The notes under the pieces were generated by a model. The model was not told where the DNA came from and did not search any database. It saw nothing but the letters and a program-made list of their open reading frames with translations. A DNA stretch of 64,000 nt from Bacteroidota bacterium. GTDB taxonomy: Bacteria; Bacteroidota; Bacteroidia; J057; JADKCL01. The DNA lies in NCBI GenBank assembly GCA_016718825.1, contig JADKCL010000006.1, positions 124,001-188,000 on the forward strand, given 5' to 3'. Positions 18,971-28,371 of the stretch are shown here, one piece after another. Made by a program: the position numbers and the translations under genes. The first letter of the stretch is position 1, and each line of letters opens with the position of its first letter.

Positions 18971-19660
18971 TTAAAACTGATACCCAAAACCAATCTGCAT
19001 CGTGAACATATTGGAATTAGGACGATTGGGGTAAAGATAAGAAGAGTATCTCGGCTGATGATAGGCATATCGGTAAAGATATTGTGTGAATCGTAGGTCT
19101 GCAGTCAATACAAAATTCCAAAATATCACTTGATTCGCTCTTAGGCCAAGCGTAAAACCATAATCTTGCATATCAAAATCATCTCGTACGAAAGTGTTCC
19201 CAAACCGATATGCAAGCACAGATTCAAACCCGTATCTAAAATTAGCTCCTAGCAAAGCACTTACATTCGTTTTCTTTCTATCTAAAATTCTGTATTGATA
19301 GTACCCATCAAAAAACCAATTCTGACGCTCCGAAACATCACCTCGTTGCTGAACATAAGTGACAAAATAACTTAGGTAGCTATAGCTTGTAGATACTACA
19401 AATCCATGTTTTTTACCAATTTTTCGGTCATATTCCAAGCCGAATGCCAAATTTGTCCACCTCAGTCCAGATGGCCAAGGCTTTTGTACGATGGGAGAGC
19501 CGTCGAAGTACTCGTGAAGGGAAAAAATGACTCCCAAAATATTGTTTTTTTGCCTTTTAACGCTTGGAGAGTCTGGACTTTGGGCTAATGCCACTGTGAT
19601 CGCCAATTGAAGGGCGATCACAGTGGCTAATCTTTGGAAAAAATAATACTTCAATCTCAT
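18971..19660 (-). CDS. Outer-membrane beta-barrel-like protein
   Basis: 229 residues: a signal peptide ending TVALAQ, then alternating aromatic/polar strands and a C-terminal Phe (MQIGFGYQF), typical of outer-membrane barrels. No specific family recognised. Its ATG overlaps the stop of the M4 protease gene by 4 bases, so the two are translationally coupled. AT-rich like its partner. Perhaps a partner or anchor for the secreted protease, an inference from context only. Confidence 0.7.
   Translation of the reverse strand: MRLKYYFFQRLATVIALQLAITVALAQSPDSPSVKRQKNNILGVIFSLHEYFDGSPIVQKPWPSGLRWTNLAFGLEYDRKIGKKHGFVVSTSYSYLSYFVTYVQQRGDVSERQNWFFDGYYQYRILDRKKTNVSALLGANFRYGFESVLAYRFGNTFVRDDFDMQDYGFTLGLRANQVIFWNFVLTADLRFTQYLYRYAYHQPRYSSYLYPNRPNSNMFTMQIGFGYQF
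19590..19627 (-). promoter_or_regulatory. 15-bp perfect hairpin inside signal-peptide codons
   Basis: GCCACTGTGATCGCC and its exact reverse complement, with an 8-nt loop, fall within codons of the barrel gene's signal peptide (ATVIALQLAITVALA) and start about 30 nt after the protease stop codon. An mRNA hairpin here could slow ribosomes, reset expression between the two genes or stabilise the upstream message. Confidence 0.5.
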
Positions 19661-21675
19661 TGCTTAACCAATTGAAATGATCTTGACCCAGCTTTTTCTT
19701 GGATTTTGGCAATGAATATTCCACTTGCATAACTACTAAGATCAACTTCAATTTGATTTGATGTTGTAAGTGAATAGCTTCTTATTTTTGTTCCCATTAG
19801 ATCAAACACTTCCAAGGACTGAAACTCCTGAATATCTGAAAATTCAACCAAGAACTTCCCCGATGATGGATTGGGAAAAATCATTATGGGTTCCAATTTG
19901 GCGTGTGCCGGATCCTGCGAAGTTATTGGTGGACAAGCGCTAACATCGCCCACTCCTACGGCATACCATGCATTGGTGGTTTGGATTTCTTCATTTGAGC
20001 ATGGTCCAAATAAGGCCTGCGCTGCAAGTATCGAAGATGCACGTGCTTTCTCAAAATCATCATCATCAGTTAAATAGTACATCATAATGTAGAATGCGAT
20101 TAATCCCGCCTTTTCTGTTCCGATTCCTTGTACGTCATAAGTGTCGGAATGTGGCAAGTCGTTGGTGCCATTTCCTCCTTCAGAAAGTAAATAAAACCAA
20201 TAATTTACAACGCCAGAATTCCCATGCATACCGTGATTATCACAAGCTCCAGTGTACCAATTTTCGCCGAGAACGGTATTTGGCTGCCCTGCAACTTTAG
20301 TGGAACAAGGGGAATTGATTACATTATGTGATCCATCAGATTTGGGATCCGTAAAATTTCGCGTCTCAACTGTTCCTGGATCTCCACCATGAATCCAGTC
20401 CATGGAACCATCGGTACGCAGTTCGATTAGCTCTCCGAAAATATCACCAAGTCCTTCCTTCAAAGTACCAGCTTGCGCATCGTTTTTCAAATAATTTGGA
20501 CGAGATTCCTGCATTCTATGTGTAAATTCATGCCCAATGATATCTAGCGCTTTGCCTTGATCATCACCTTGTGCATACTTCATAATTTGGAGATAGTGAT
20601 ATCCGTTGTACAACCTGCCTCGTGGTCCACCCCCATCGTCATCAATATCGACTATTATTCTCAATTCGTGATCAGAAAAGTTCCCAAATGCTGCCCGAAC
20701 ATTGTAATTGAATGGGGCATCTTGGAAAAAATCCCAACTCTCAGATGCAAACCAATGCGTAGAAGTTCCAGCAATATCAGCTACATCCCAATCGTCGTCA
20801 CTATCCGAATAATTGGAGCTTGTTCCCCAACCTGGTCCAAGAATGCCGCTTTTTTTTGTATGAATATTTCTGTTATTATCGTCTGTAAATAATATCCAAT
20901 TGCCACCAGGTTTTTGAGTGTCAATCGTCCGCGTTCCATGAGACCATGTGCTACCAGGGCCATTAAAGCAATCTAGTTCGTCCTCCCTAAAAATCTCACC
21001 GGTATTCGCATTTACAAAAATTCTCCTATGGAAGGCAGGATCAAGGCTCAGAACTTCAAAGGCCCAAGCAAGTATGTATCTTTGACCCGGAATATAATAT
21101 GACGGCAAATCAGTGAGACTATCCACAGCCCATATGAGCTCGCCTATCGGGTAATTCGTTGCATATGGGTCGTTTTGATCTTCTTGGATTTGAGCCTCCC
21201 AGGCGTCATCCATCCAGGCGAAAGTATTTCCAGAATATTCATTAAGAATTTGGCCCATTGCTTCACTCTCGCTAGAGATAGGGGTCGCATCTGCATCTAG
21301 ATCAGAAACGATCTTCCCATCACCATGTATTACAAACTCATTATTAGCGTCCACATGTTCTTTATAGCGAGCTAATTCGACTCTAAGACCTTTATATGTC
21401 TGCTGGTAATAGTAGTGAATCAAATGTACAACTGAATCTTCTCGTTGATCATTTAGCACCCAATCATTGTCCAAATCTTCAGGGAATGCTATGTGAAAAA
21501 GCGAGAAAACCTGACCTGGTGCCATATAATTCGGTGGATAGCTACCATATCCTGAAACTTCGTCGAATTGTGTATAACCCAAATAGAAAATTGTATCCCA
21601 TGCCGTTTGGGCGAAACTTCGAGTTGCAAATAATACGAAGAAAGTAAATGCGAAATAAAATCTTGACATTTTCAT
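19657..21675 (-). CDS. M4-family (thermolysin-like) metalloprotease with T9SS sorting domain
   Basis: 672 residues: signal peptide (ends RSFAQ), an N-terminal propeptide with FTP/PepSY-like features, then the M4 catalytic domain. Zinc motif HEFTH (in DIIGHEFTHRMQES), third ligand Glu in GTLKEGLGDIFGEL, and the transition-state His in MHGNSGVVNYWFYLLSEGG. All catalytic residues are present. The C-terminus (IFPNPSSGKFLVEF, DLMGTKIRSY, LSSYASGIFIAKI) is a type-A T9SS domain, so the enzyme is exported to the surface or medium. Coupled to a barrel gene downstream. Sequence is noticeably AT-rich compared with most of the window, which hints at transfer. Confidence 0.92.
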   Translation of the reverse strand: MKMSRFYFAFTFFVLFATRSFAQTAWDTIFYLGYTQFDEVSGYGSYPPNYMAPGQVFSLFHIAFPEDLDNDWVLNDQREDSVVHLIHYYYQQTYKGLRVELARYKEHVDANNEFVIHGDGKIVSDLDADATPISSESEAMGQILNEYSGNTFAWMDDAWEAQIQEDQNDPYATNYPIGELIWAVDSLTDLPSYYIPGQRYILAWAFEVLSLDPAFHRRIFVNANTGEIFREDELDCFNGPGSTWSHGTRTIDTQKPGGNWILFTDDNNRNIHTKKSGILGPGWGTSSNYSDSDDDWDVADIAGTSTHWFASESWDFFQDAPFNYNVRAAFGNFSDHELRIIVDIDDDGGGPRGRLYNGYHYLQIMKYAQGDDQGKALDIIGHEFTHRMQESRPNYLKNDAQAGTLKEGLGDIFGELIELRTDGSMDWIHGGDPGTVETRNFTDPKSDGSHNVINSPCSTKVAGQPNTVLGENWYTGACDNHGMHGNSGVVNYWFYLLSEGGNGTNDLPHSDTYDVQGIGTEKAGLIAFYIMMYYLTDDDDFEKARASSILAAQALFGPCSNEEIQTTNAWYAVGVGDVSACPPITSQDPAHAKLEPIMIFPNPSSGKFLVEFSDIQEFQSLEVFDLMGTKIRSYSLTTSNQIEVDLSSYASGIFIAKIQEKAGSRSFQLVKQ

Positions 21676-22350
21676 ATTAGAGGGGAAAAACTGTCATGCC
21701 TACTCTTTAATGTGGATTTTCAGCAAACTCCAAACTCAATGCACCTAGCTTGGAGTTAAGGGCATTGACAATTCTAATCATTGCCCCAATGTAACAATAA
21801 GTACGATGATTACCAATCATATAGAAAAAATAGTTTGAGTTTCAGAAACTTTACCGAAAGGATTGACAAGCTATGGCAAAGATAGCCTTGAGCGTTGACT
21901 AAGAATGGAGGTATTGGTAATGACATTAGTCAATTTCGTTCAGGAATTCGCTAATGAGGCTTCTTGCTGCCTACGCCAGCTAAGTACGTGGCAGGAAGAT
22001 GCTTATTCTGCAATAGTTGTGGAGGCAAGGATCAGTACTATGGTGGCGATATGGTTTGTGGGAATGCAAGAATTGCTTCTGCTTAGGATCCGGCCCCAGT
22101 TTTATGGGTTGCGTTTGGCGCAAATTTGTCCGTCCATTCGGGTGGGGTATTTTTTGTGAGCTGAGCGGATCCGTTTGCGCCAAAGTGAATGGTTCAAGGC
22201 CTCCTGCCTAGAAACCCATGCATGCACACACCCATTCAACAACCTATGCTCACACACCTTCAATAACCCATGCGCATACCGATTCGACGCACTCATGAGC
22301 ACTCCGATTCAACAACGCATGCGCACACCCATCCAACAACCCAGCACTCC
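21676..22350. repeat. Intergenic 675 bp with a degenerate 24-bp tandem repeat (22221-22341)
   Basis: No convincing gene. Five copies of a 24-25-nt unit (first copy CATGCACACACCCATTCAAC plus four bases) run from 22221 to 22341 and end 10 bases before the DUF1801 stop codon. Copies differ at several positions. Short open frames across it have no start context or composition of a protein. Confidence 0.6.
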
Positions 22351-22806
22351 CTACTTCCTCAACATAGACTCATAGCGATCCACCCAATCCTGCGCCGTCA
22401 TTTTCTGCATCAATTCCCCGATGAGTGCGTACGGGATCTCCTCCATTTTTTTGAAGCGGATGCAGCTTTTGCCCATGTCGAGCTTTTGTTTGCTGTGTTT
22501 GGGATATTCGGCGACGAACCATTCCAACAATTTGGGGTCGGAATAGATGCCCATGTGGTAAAAATTGATCGAATTCTTTTGCGAGGCGAGGCCCGCGAAG
22601 GGGAGGGGCTCACTCGGTTTGCAATGGTAACCCGCCGGATACAGCGTATGCGGAACGACGTAACCCAGTCCGCCGTAACTCATCGCAGGCGCAAAACCTT
22701 CGGGCAGGTTCTGCACAATCACATCGTGCAGTTTGTTAAATGCCTCCGCCCTGTCTGCCGGAACGCTTTTCAGAATCTCTTCAACGGTATTTTCTGTCGC
22801 TTTCAT
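22351..22806 (-). CDS. DUF1801 (YdhG-like) protein
   Basis: 151 residues. Begins with helices typical of DUF1801 (TVEEILKSVP..RAEAFNKLHDVI..NLPEGF), then MSYGGLGYVVP, FAGLASQKNSINFY and MGKSCIRFKKMEEIPYALIGEL. Small cytoplasmic alpha/beta fold related to frataxin-like YdhG/YjbR; no enzymatic activity established for the family. Monocistronic, preceded by a 200-bp gap. Confidence 0.85.
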   Translation of the reverse strand: MKATENTVEEILKSVPADRAEAFNKLHDVIVQNLPEGFAPAMSYGGLGYVVPHTLYPAGYHCKPSEPLPFAGLASQKNSINFYHMGIYSDPKLLEWFVAEYPKHSKQKLDMGKSCIRFKKMEEIPYALIGELMQKMTAQDWVDRYESMLRK

Positions 22807-23009
22807 CGTATTTTCAGTTGACCGAAACTAGGAAAAAATTGGTTGCGCCCTGCAGGCATTCGGAGAAAGGATGCGCATTTTTCTCGCTGGATTACAGACT
22901 TTCGATATCTGCCCTTCCGCAATTTCCGAGGAAGGCAGGATTCCCGCTTGATTTTCGGTAGCAGAATTGGGTAACTTCAATTCATTGATTCACCTCTCAA
23001 CAAAAACTG

Positions 23010-23549
23010 ATGAAAAAGTTCGCCCTTTTGATTGCCTTGATCGCGTTTGCAGGCTTCGGTCTCGCGCAAAATCCCGAAAAAACGGGCCCCCTTCCGTTTG
23101 CAAAGATGAATTCAATCCAAGTCGATTTCCTCGGCCACGGCGGATTTTATTCGGTCAATTATGAACGTGTGCAGCACAATGGCAAACGTTTCAAGACCGT
23201 TTTGCGCGGTGGCGTCGGGATTTATCCTGCTTATCCGGGTGAGACGGGCATCCGTTTTAAGGTGCCGATTACACTGAATGAGGTGATGACCATCGCGGGC
23301 GGCCACCACGCCGAAGTTGGCGCTGGCATTCTCCTCACCAACGACTACAACTTCTTCGGTTCGATGTTCGGAATGCGGTTCAGCGGTGTCGAAGAATACG
23401 CGGCCTTCCACGTCGGCTATCGCTTTCAGCATCCCAATTGCCCGATCCTCTTCAAAACGGCATTCACCCCCATGCTCGGAACCTTTCACAAAGAAATCAA
23501 ACCCGAATTTTTGCCAGCGTTTGTGGTGACGGCGGGGTACGCTTTTTAA
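23010..23549 (+). CDS. Small secreted / outer-membrane protein
   Basis: 179 residues. Signal peptide MKKFALLIALIAFAGFGLAQ, then strand-rich sequence with a C-terminal aromatic end (VVTAGYAF), compatible with a small barrel. No family recognised. Its stop codon is directly followed by a 7-nt periodic tract (23551-23592). Confidence 0.65.
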   Translation: MKKFALLIALIAFAGFGLAQNPEKTGPLPFAKMNSIQVDFLGHGGFYSVNYERVQHNGKRFKTVLRGGVGIYPAYPGETGIRFKVPITLNEVMTIAGGHHAEVGAGILLTNDYNFFGSMFGMRFSGVEEYAAFHVGYRFQHPNCPILFKTAFTPMLGTFHKEIKPEFLPAFVVTAGYAF

Positions 23550-23550
23550 T

Positions 23551-23592
23551 GGAGAATTGATAATGGAAAATTGATAATGGAGAATTGCGAAG
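23551..23592. repeat. 7-nt periodic tract (6 heptads)
   Basis: Alternating TGGAGAA/TGGAAAA and TTGATAA heptads begin one base after the stop codon at 23549 and end in TTGCGAA. Related to the tracts at 61739-61801. Confidence 0.7.
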
Positions 23593-23731
23593 CATATCAC
23601 GTCAGTAAACCCGAAGGGTTCGCGCAAGCAATGGGAAATGGATGATGCGATTCATGTTGACTTTGCGATCTCTGCGAACCTTGGCGTTCTTGGCGTTGAA
23701 ATCAACCCAAAGCTGATCACGCCGCAATGCC

Positions 23732-24457
23732 TCACCCCTCCAACACAATCCGCAATATCCCCAAGTCATCTGCCGGCGCCAATCCATACACACTGCGGAT
23801 TTCAGCGACCTTGGCTTTGATTTTGCCGGGCGAATGCAGGATTTTGTCCACGATTTCCTGTTCGGAGGTGGCTGGGAAAAGGCCTTTTTCGGCTTCGCGG
23901 AAGCTGAAAATGCCGTCGGTGGAAATGCTCAGGTCGCGCACTTCGGTGAATTGCAGGTGTTGCCGTTGTTGGGGCCACCATTCGCCGAAGGGCTCCGCGA
24001 GATGGTAACCAAGGTAATCGGGGCGGTTGTTTTGGTCAAATTCCTGGCCGGTCCCATTGCAGCCCACGTACCCGTCGCCAACCACCAATACCTCCGCCGT
24101 CCGCCGCCGAATGTCGACCAAGGCAATGACCAACGTAAACAGCAACTCGTTGCGCGACAATTGCAATTGGTTCACGAGGCTGCGCAATTCGGTCCAAAAC
24201 TGCGAAAGCACCTTTTCCAGCAACACGGCAAGCGGCATTTGAACCGGCTCCCGAAAATCCAGGTGGTACATTTCGTTCGCGATTTTCCGCAGCAACTTGG
24301 CCGCCATCGTCGCCGAAAAGAAACAATCCGTCCCCGAAGAGCAGCCATCCATTACCGCCAACAGCTCCACATCCATCGTGAGCGAGGTGGCGATCAGGCT
24401 GTCTTCGCAGTGGGTGGTGTGGAAGGAGCCTATTTGGAGGTGGGAGTCTTGGTGCAT
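23732..24457 (-). CDS. PP2C-like serine/threonine phosphatase family protein
   Basis: 241 residues, the full length of a minimal PPM fold. HCEDS near the N-terminus, AVMDGCSSG (metal-binding Asp with Gly), VGDGYVG, SISTDGIFSF (metal Asp) and a C-terminal DDLGILRI (the usual DD[NI]). Most PPM metal ligands are therefore present. Cytoplasmic. A broken copy of its first about 38 codons lies at 25670-25783, upstream on the same strand, with one gene in between. Confidence 0.75.
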   Translation of the reverse strand: MHQDSHLQIGSFHTTHCEDSLIATSLTMDVELLAVMDGCSSGTDCFFSATMAAKLLRKIANEMYHLDFREPVQMPLAVLLEKVLSQFWTELRSLVNQLQLSRNELLFTLVIALVDIRRRTAEVLVVGDGYVGCNGTGQEFDQNNRPDYLGYHLAEPFGEWWPQQRQHLQFTEVRDLSISTDGIFSFREAEKGLFPATSEQEIVDKILHSPGKIKAKVAEIRSVYGLAPADDLGILRIVLEG

Positions 24458-24475
24458 TTTTTGGTGTGAAAAAGG

Positions 24476-25252
24476 TTATTTGCTGTAATCAATGGGTAGC
24501 TTTCTCTCAAAATCCTTCATTTTTTCCCGTGTGATATTGTTCGTAACCGCAAAATTTTGGCGGAAAAGCAGTTGGACCATGATCGGGTAATTATCCTTGA
24601 AATTTACGTTTTCAAAGCTGCCATCTTTGATTGCATACAAATCAAACAGCCAATAATTGTGACTTTGATATCTTTGAAATGTTTGGGTAATTACTTCAAA
24701 AACGCCATCTCCATCCACATCTCTTTCCAATCTGTTCTTGAATTCCTCAAACAAATCGGTGTAGGAAATCTTGTTGAAAGTGCCATCCGGCTTTTGAAGT
24801 AAGTAGATTACCCTAGCATAGTAGTTGATCCCTCCTGAACCATGGCTTGGAATAAGAAGTTTGATATCCATGAGGCTGTCACTGTTGAAGTCAGCCATAT
24901 AAAGTGGTAAAGGGTCAGTTATTCCATAAAAGGCATCTGGCAATGTGATTTTTTGAATTTGTTGTTTGTTTTTGAAAAGCCTCACAATTGAATAGTCGAG
25001 CGTATCGAAAAGCGTCAATTGCGTTGTAAGAGAGTCGATTGTGTTGAAGAATCTTGGAATCGTGATGGTATGGTGAAGCTTGTTTTCTTTTTCCAGCTTA
25101 TTATAGGTGGTCCAGTTCTTGTATTCTTGGCAATCAATCGCTGGATATTTTTCAAAGGGATATTGTCCTTTGGACATTCCATACACGATCATCCAGGCAA
25201 GCATCAAAAGTACTTTGGAGGGATGAATATTGGCGGCATATTTTAGCATCAT
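24476..25252 (-). CDS. Secreted protein with FG-GAP/VCBS-like calcium motifs
   Basis: About 258 residues from ATG 25252; the open frame extends to 25540 but that part lacks recognisable features. The hydrophobic N-terminus (KVLLMLAWMIVYGMSKGQ) looks like a signal peptide. Two D.N.D..D segments (MADFNSDSLMDIKLL, RDVDGDGVFEVITQT) are typical FG-GAP-type Asp-rich loops. No catalytic motif. AT-rich. It lies between the intact PP2C gene and a displaced PP2C 5' fragment, so it may be inserted cargo. Confidence 0.6.
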   Translation of the reverse strand: MMLKYAANIHPSKVLLMLAWMIVYGMSKGQYPFEKYPAIDCQEYKNWTTYNKLEKENKLHHTITIPRFFNTIDSLTTQLTLFDTLDYSIVRLFKNKQQIQKITLPDAFYGITDPLPLYMADFNSDSLMDIKLLIPSHGSGGINYYARVIYLLQKPDGTFNKISYTDLFEEFKNRLERDVDGDGVFEVITQTFQRYQSHNYWLFDLYAIKDGSFENVNFKDNYPIMVQLLFRQNFAVTNNITREKMKDFERKLPIDYSK

Positions 25253-25669
25253 CAAAATGGTTGGTTTGACCACTCCAAACGAATTCAAATTGTCAGAAGT
25301 TCTGTTCATTTCGTTGTGGAATTGATCAAATTGGAATACCCTTCGAAGGCCTCGTAAGCCAGCATTCATAGTCTTGATCGCAGCAAAAAACTGCGTCCGA
25401 TACTCTCCCAGACCCAAATCCAGACAATTTTTCTTTCCCATTGATGATCGAAAATAGTGAAAAATTGAATGCCCATGATGTGAATGCAGCGAATGTTGAG
25501 TGATTTGTGATGCTTTCAATTGAGAAGTGTCAAACGCCAATGATCTTTGTTTCTTGGTATTCGTCGTTTTCGCCGACGTCGTAGGAATGCTGAAAAAGGA
25601 AAACTGTTTTCATAATGCGTGGTTGATTTTGGGATTAAGGGTGGAGACGTGGGAAGCATACAGTTTCTG

Positions 25670-25783
25670 AGCAGCAGCCATCCATCACCGCTAACAATTC
25701 CACATCCATCGTGAGGGAAGTGGAATTGTTGGCGGTCTTCGCAGTGCGTGGTGTGGTAGGGGCCCACTTTATTGGTAACCATC
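25670..25783 (-). pseudogene. Displaced, frameshifted copy of the PP2C gene 5' end
   Basis: Read on the minus strand from ATG 25783, it matches codons 1-38 of the phosphatase at 24457: YHTTHCED against FHTTHCED, then, after an extra base, MDVELLAVMDGC against the same residues. The intact gene has 21 bases between the GAC codon and ACGATGGAT; this copy has 22, so the frame is broken. It stops abruptly after about 112 bases. The 25253-25966 gap around it contains no other gene I recognise. Confidence 0.75.
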
Positions 25784-25966
25784 AGTTTCCATTGAAGGTG
25801 AAGTTACGGGGGAGAATTGGGAATATTGAATTTGTAGGTGAATTTCGAGGAAAGCTACCATCCTTTCGCACTTGTTGCGGGTTGTTCGTGCCGCATTCAT
25901 TTGTCTGCGGTTTCACAACATCATCCCAAGCGAATGGGACGCATTTTGGCCTCCAACAAAGGTCCA

Positions 25967-26617
25967 TCACTTGGCCTCACTTCCTCCAAACGGTCTATAC
26001 AGGATTGCATTTTTGTCTGTATAGTCCCTTAACCTTTCAGTCAATTCTCGGGTCCGAGTAGCGGCGGTCGTAAGGCGGTGACTCATGGCATACACGGTAT
26101 TGTTGCTCCTGAAAATGTAGCACGGGAAATTGCCCATATATTCATGTAGCGAAGCGTAGATTTCCTTCTCGTTCAGTATGCCAGCACTGTCAATGGTCCA
26201 GGTCATGAGTAAATAGTCGGTACCGTTCTTAAATGTTTTTTCAGTTTCGTTCCAATGCGCAAAAAAGTATGTCCTTGGATGCGTGAAGTGTTCTTGAAAA
26301 CTTTCGACGGGAAAAGGGAATTGAATTACGGGATGACCATTGTCAACGGCATTGGGATGATCAGCCATCGATGACCAAATTGTCTGTTTTATTCGGTTGG
26401 TATCCAACAGGTAATTTTCAGCCCTCATGCTGTCGATAAACAGGTCGATACCGACAGGTTGGATATCCACCTCGATCACGGCAGTATCTTGCCGGACCTT
26501 TTCTTCCTGTGAAGTCAGTATTGACTCGGTAGCATTTGAACGGTCTGCAGAACAACTTGTCAGCAGCAGTAGCAGCAAAAGGGGAAGGATTATTCTTGAA
26601 GCCATTGTTTTATCCAT
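25967..26617 (-). CDS. Lipoprotein of unknown function
   Basis: 216 residues from ATG 26617 (MDKTMASRIILPLLLLLLLT then SC), with a textbook lipobox LTSC. Mature part is mixed alpha/beta with 'DIQPVGIDLFIDSMRAE', 'THPRTYFFAHWNE' and 'MTWTIDSAG'. No family recognised. AT-rich, inside the accessory stretch 24.5-30 kb. Envelope localisation is secure, function unknown. Confidence 0.65.
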   Translation of the reverse strand: MDKTMASRIILPLLLLLLLTSCSADRSNATESILTSQEEKVRQDTAVIEVDIQPVGIDLFIDSMRAENYLLDTNRIKQTIWSSMADHPNAVDNGHPVIQFPFPVESFQEHFTHPRTYFFAHWNETEKTFKNGTDYLLMTWTIDSAGILNEKEIYASLHEYMGNFPCYIFRSNNTVYAMSHRLTTAATRTRELTERLRDYTDKNAILYRPFGGSEAK

Positions 26618-26806
26618 GTTCTTGCTTCTAAAGCTTTTCTCACTGTCAAATGCACGCCACAAGCCGTTGCGAATGCCAATCCACCATTGCCGCGATGGAG
26701 AGATGATCCGTGCCATAGACCTTGAAGATAAGGATGAATGGCAAAGAATGCGTGAAATATTTCCTGAAGTTGGGCAGGTTGTACGAAGCAGGTCGTTCTG
26801 AAGGCG

Positions 26807-27379
26807 CTATTCTTTCCATTGTAGCTTTCCAGTTATGTGGTATTTCTTCCGACATGCATTCAATTCACTTGCATCGAAGGAATGGAAAACAAACTTGTTG
26901 GAGGCGTAAAATTCCATGACTTTTTTCTGGTACTCTTTTTTGTTGTGATTTTCAAAGAGAAAATCAAAGAAACTCCAACAGCCATTTTTGTCGATTACGT
27001 CGAATTGAATTTGCGTAACAGCGTAGGCTGGGAATTCGGCCAATTCTGCCAATGCAAAGTAAGCGATCTCCCCAACATTCAAATTGCCCTTTTTGCAGGG
27101 ATCGTAAACAGGCGTCATGGTGGTGTCCGTCAAACTCTCAATCAGCAAAGGAATTGATGCTTGACCTCGTTGGATAATTCTCCAATAAATGTCAGCTGAA
27201 CAGTCAAGGTTCTCAGCTTTCATGTTGGGTAGCAAGGAAATCAGGCTATCCCTGCTGGTTGTGAAATCAGCTGATGGAGTGGTTGATGATTTGGCATCAG
27301 CTGTATCATCAACCCTTTTGGGGATTATAGAAGGACACCCGAAGAGGAAAATGCAGAGTAGCAAAATGAAATTGTACAC
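26807..27379 (-). CDS. Lipoprotein of unknown function
   Basis: About 190 residues. There is no ATG near the signal peptide. A GTG at 27379 gives MYNFILLLCIFLFGC, a good lipobox, whereas the open frame to 27478 adds a basic stretch (GRLRRRVGNK) that looks untranslated. The mature part contains 'DSLISLLPNMKAENLDCSADIYW' split by polar loops, and a stretch that recalls HEAT-like or immunity-type proteins (GEIAYFALAELAEFPAYAV). AT-rich and unassigned. Start uncertain. Confidence 0.55.
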   Translation of the reverse strand: MYNFILLLCIFLFGCPSIIPKRVDDTADAKSSTTPSADFTTSRDSLISLLPNMKAENLDCSADIYWRIIQRGQASIPLLIESLTDTTMTPVYDPCKKGNLNVGEIAYFALAELAEFPAYAVTQIQFDVIDKNGCWSFFDFLFENHNKKEYQKKVMEFYASNKFVFHSFDASELNACRKKYHITGKLQWKE

Positions 27380-27629
27380 GATCTTTTGATGGGTAAGCTT
27401 GTTGCCGACCCTGCGCCTAAGCCGTCCCGCGGCACGAAGGATTCCAAAACCTATCCAATTCCAAATGTCGTTGCGCATCTAGTGTCTAAAATAGGGAATA
27501 TTGGAATGCCGTTGTCTAGCCGCTTGAATATTTTCGTGGCGTTCGAAATGATGGGCGTCGAAGGGGATTTTCTTGCAATTTGGGGCAATTCCGGGGACGT
27601 TTTTATTGTGATAAATCGCAGAATGGTCG

Positions 27630-28205
27630 TCACCCATAGCCAAACCATACCGTCGTTGTTCCGTTGGCCTTGGCAAATTCCAAGAACCGCTGAAAATTTC
27701 GTAAATCTTGGCCGAAGTTGTTCCCGATATAGCCATCGCCTTTGTCGATGTTAAATTCTGAAAAATATTCTTCGTTCTGCAGCGTGTCAAAGTCTGTCGG
27801 CAGTAGCAAAGATGGAAGATTGTCAATGGGGCTGAGCTTCTCAATCAATTTCGCAACTGTCAATAGCACTTGGTCAATGTTGCTTTGCAATTCTACTTTG
27901 TTCTCTTCTGCGCCTTTCAGGATATTCTGCTTTTCCTCTTCACTTTCAGCCATCTCAAGAAAAAATTCCAGTCCTTCATCGTCGGGATAATTTTCCATTT
28001 CATAGATGGATGCGATGTCAACGCCCGTTATTCTTCCAATCTGATCAAGTTCTGCCTCGTGGCTGATTACATTTTGTCGACAGATAAAATTGCAAAATGT
28101 TCTGCTCAAATTGTGCTTGTGGAAGTAGTCGTTCTTTTCATCATGGTAGTCATCCGTGAAAATTTCATCGTAGTTATTTACCCTGATATCAATGTCTAGT
28201 CCCAT
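27630..28205 (-). CDS. Orphan 'MGLDI' protein, immunity-like
   Basis: 191 residues from ATG 28205 (MGLDIDIRVNNYDEIF); upstream codons to 28313 are discarded. Very acidic, no signal peptide, cytoplasmic. Ends in NGTTTVWFGYG. MGLD[IM]-start proteins of this size turn up in accessory regions of many bacteria without a known function. The neighbours (DMP19, lipoproteins) make an orphan immunity protein conceivable, but there is no direct motif for it. Confidence 0.6.
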   Translation of the reverse strand: MGLDIDIRVNNYDEIFTDDYHDEKNDYFHKHNLSRTFCNFICRQNVISHEAELDQIGRITGVDIASIYEMENYPDDEGLEFFLEMAESEEEKQNILKGAEENKVELQSNIDQVLLTVAKLIEKLSPIDNLPSLLLPTDFDTLQNEEYFSEFNIDKGDGYIGNNFGQDLRNFQRFLEFAKANGTTTVWFGYG

Positions 28206-28371
28206 AATTGTTGTTGTTTTATAGAAGTTATACCAAACGTTTTTTTTGCTAGCAATATATGCCGATTTTGGAAACGAAAACGATCTTCTTGCACTGAAAT
28301 GGGATAGAAGCACAAATCTTCAATTTTGCCACTCACCCGCCCTGACCCAAGTCACGGCTTGAACGGCCTCT

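Noticed and set aside
21905..22159. 84-codon + strand frame
   Set aside because: No homology, start context or signal peptide; lies in an AT-rich gap with repeats.
27377..27478. N-terminal extension MRNDIWNWIGFGILRA of the lipoprotein at 26807
   Set aside because: It would bury the lipobox more than 40 residues inside; a GTG start at 27379 gives a normal lipoprotein signal.
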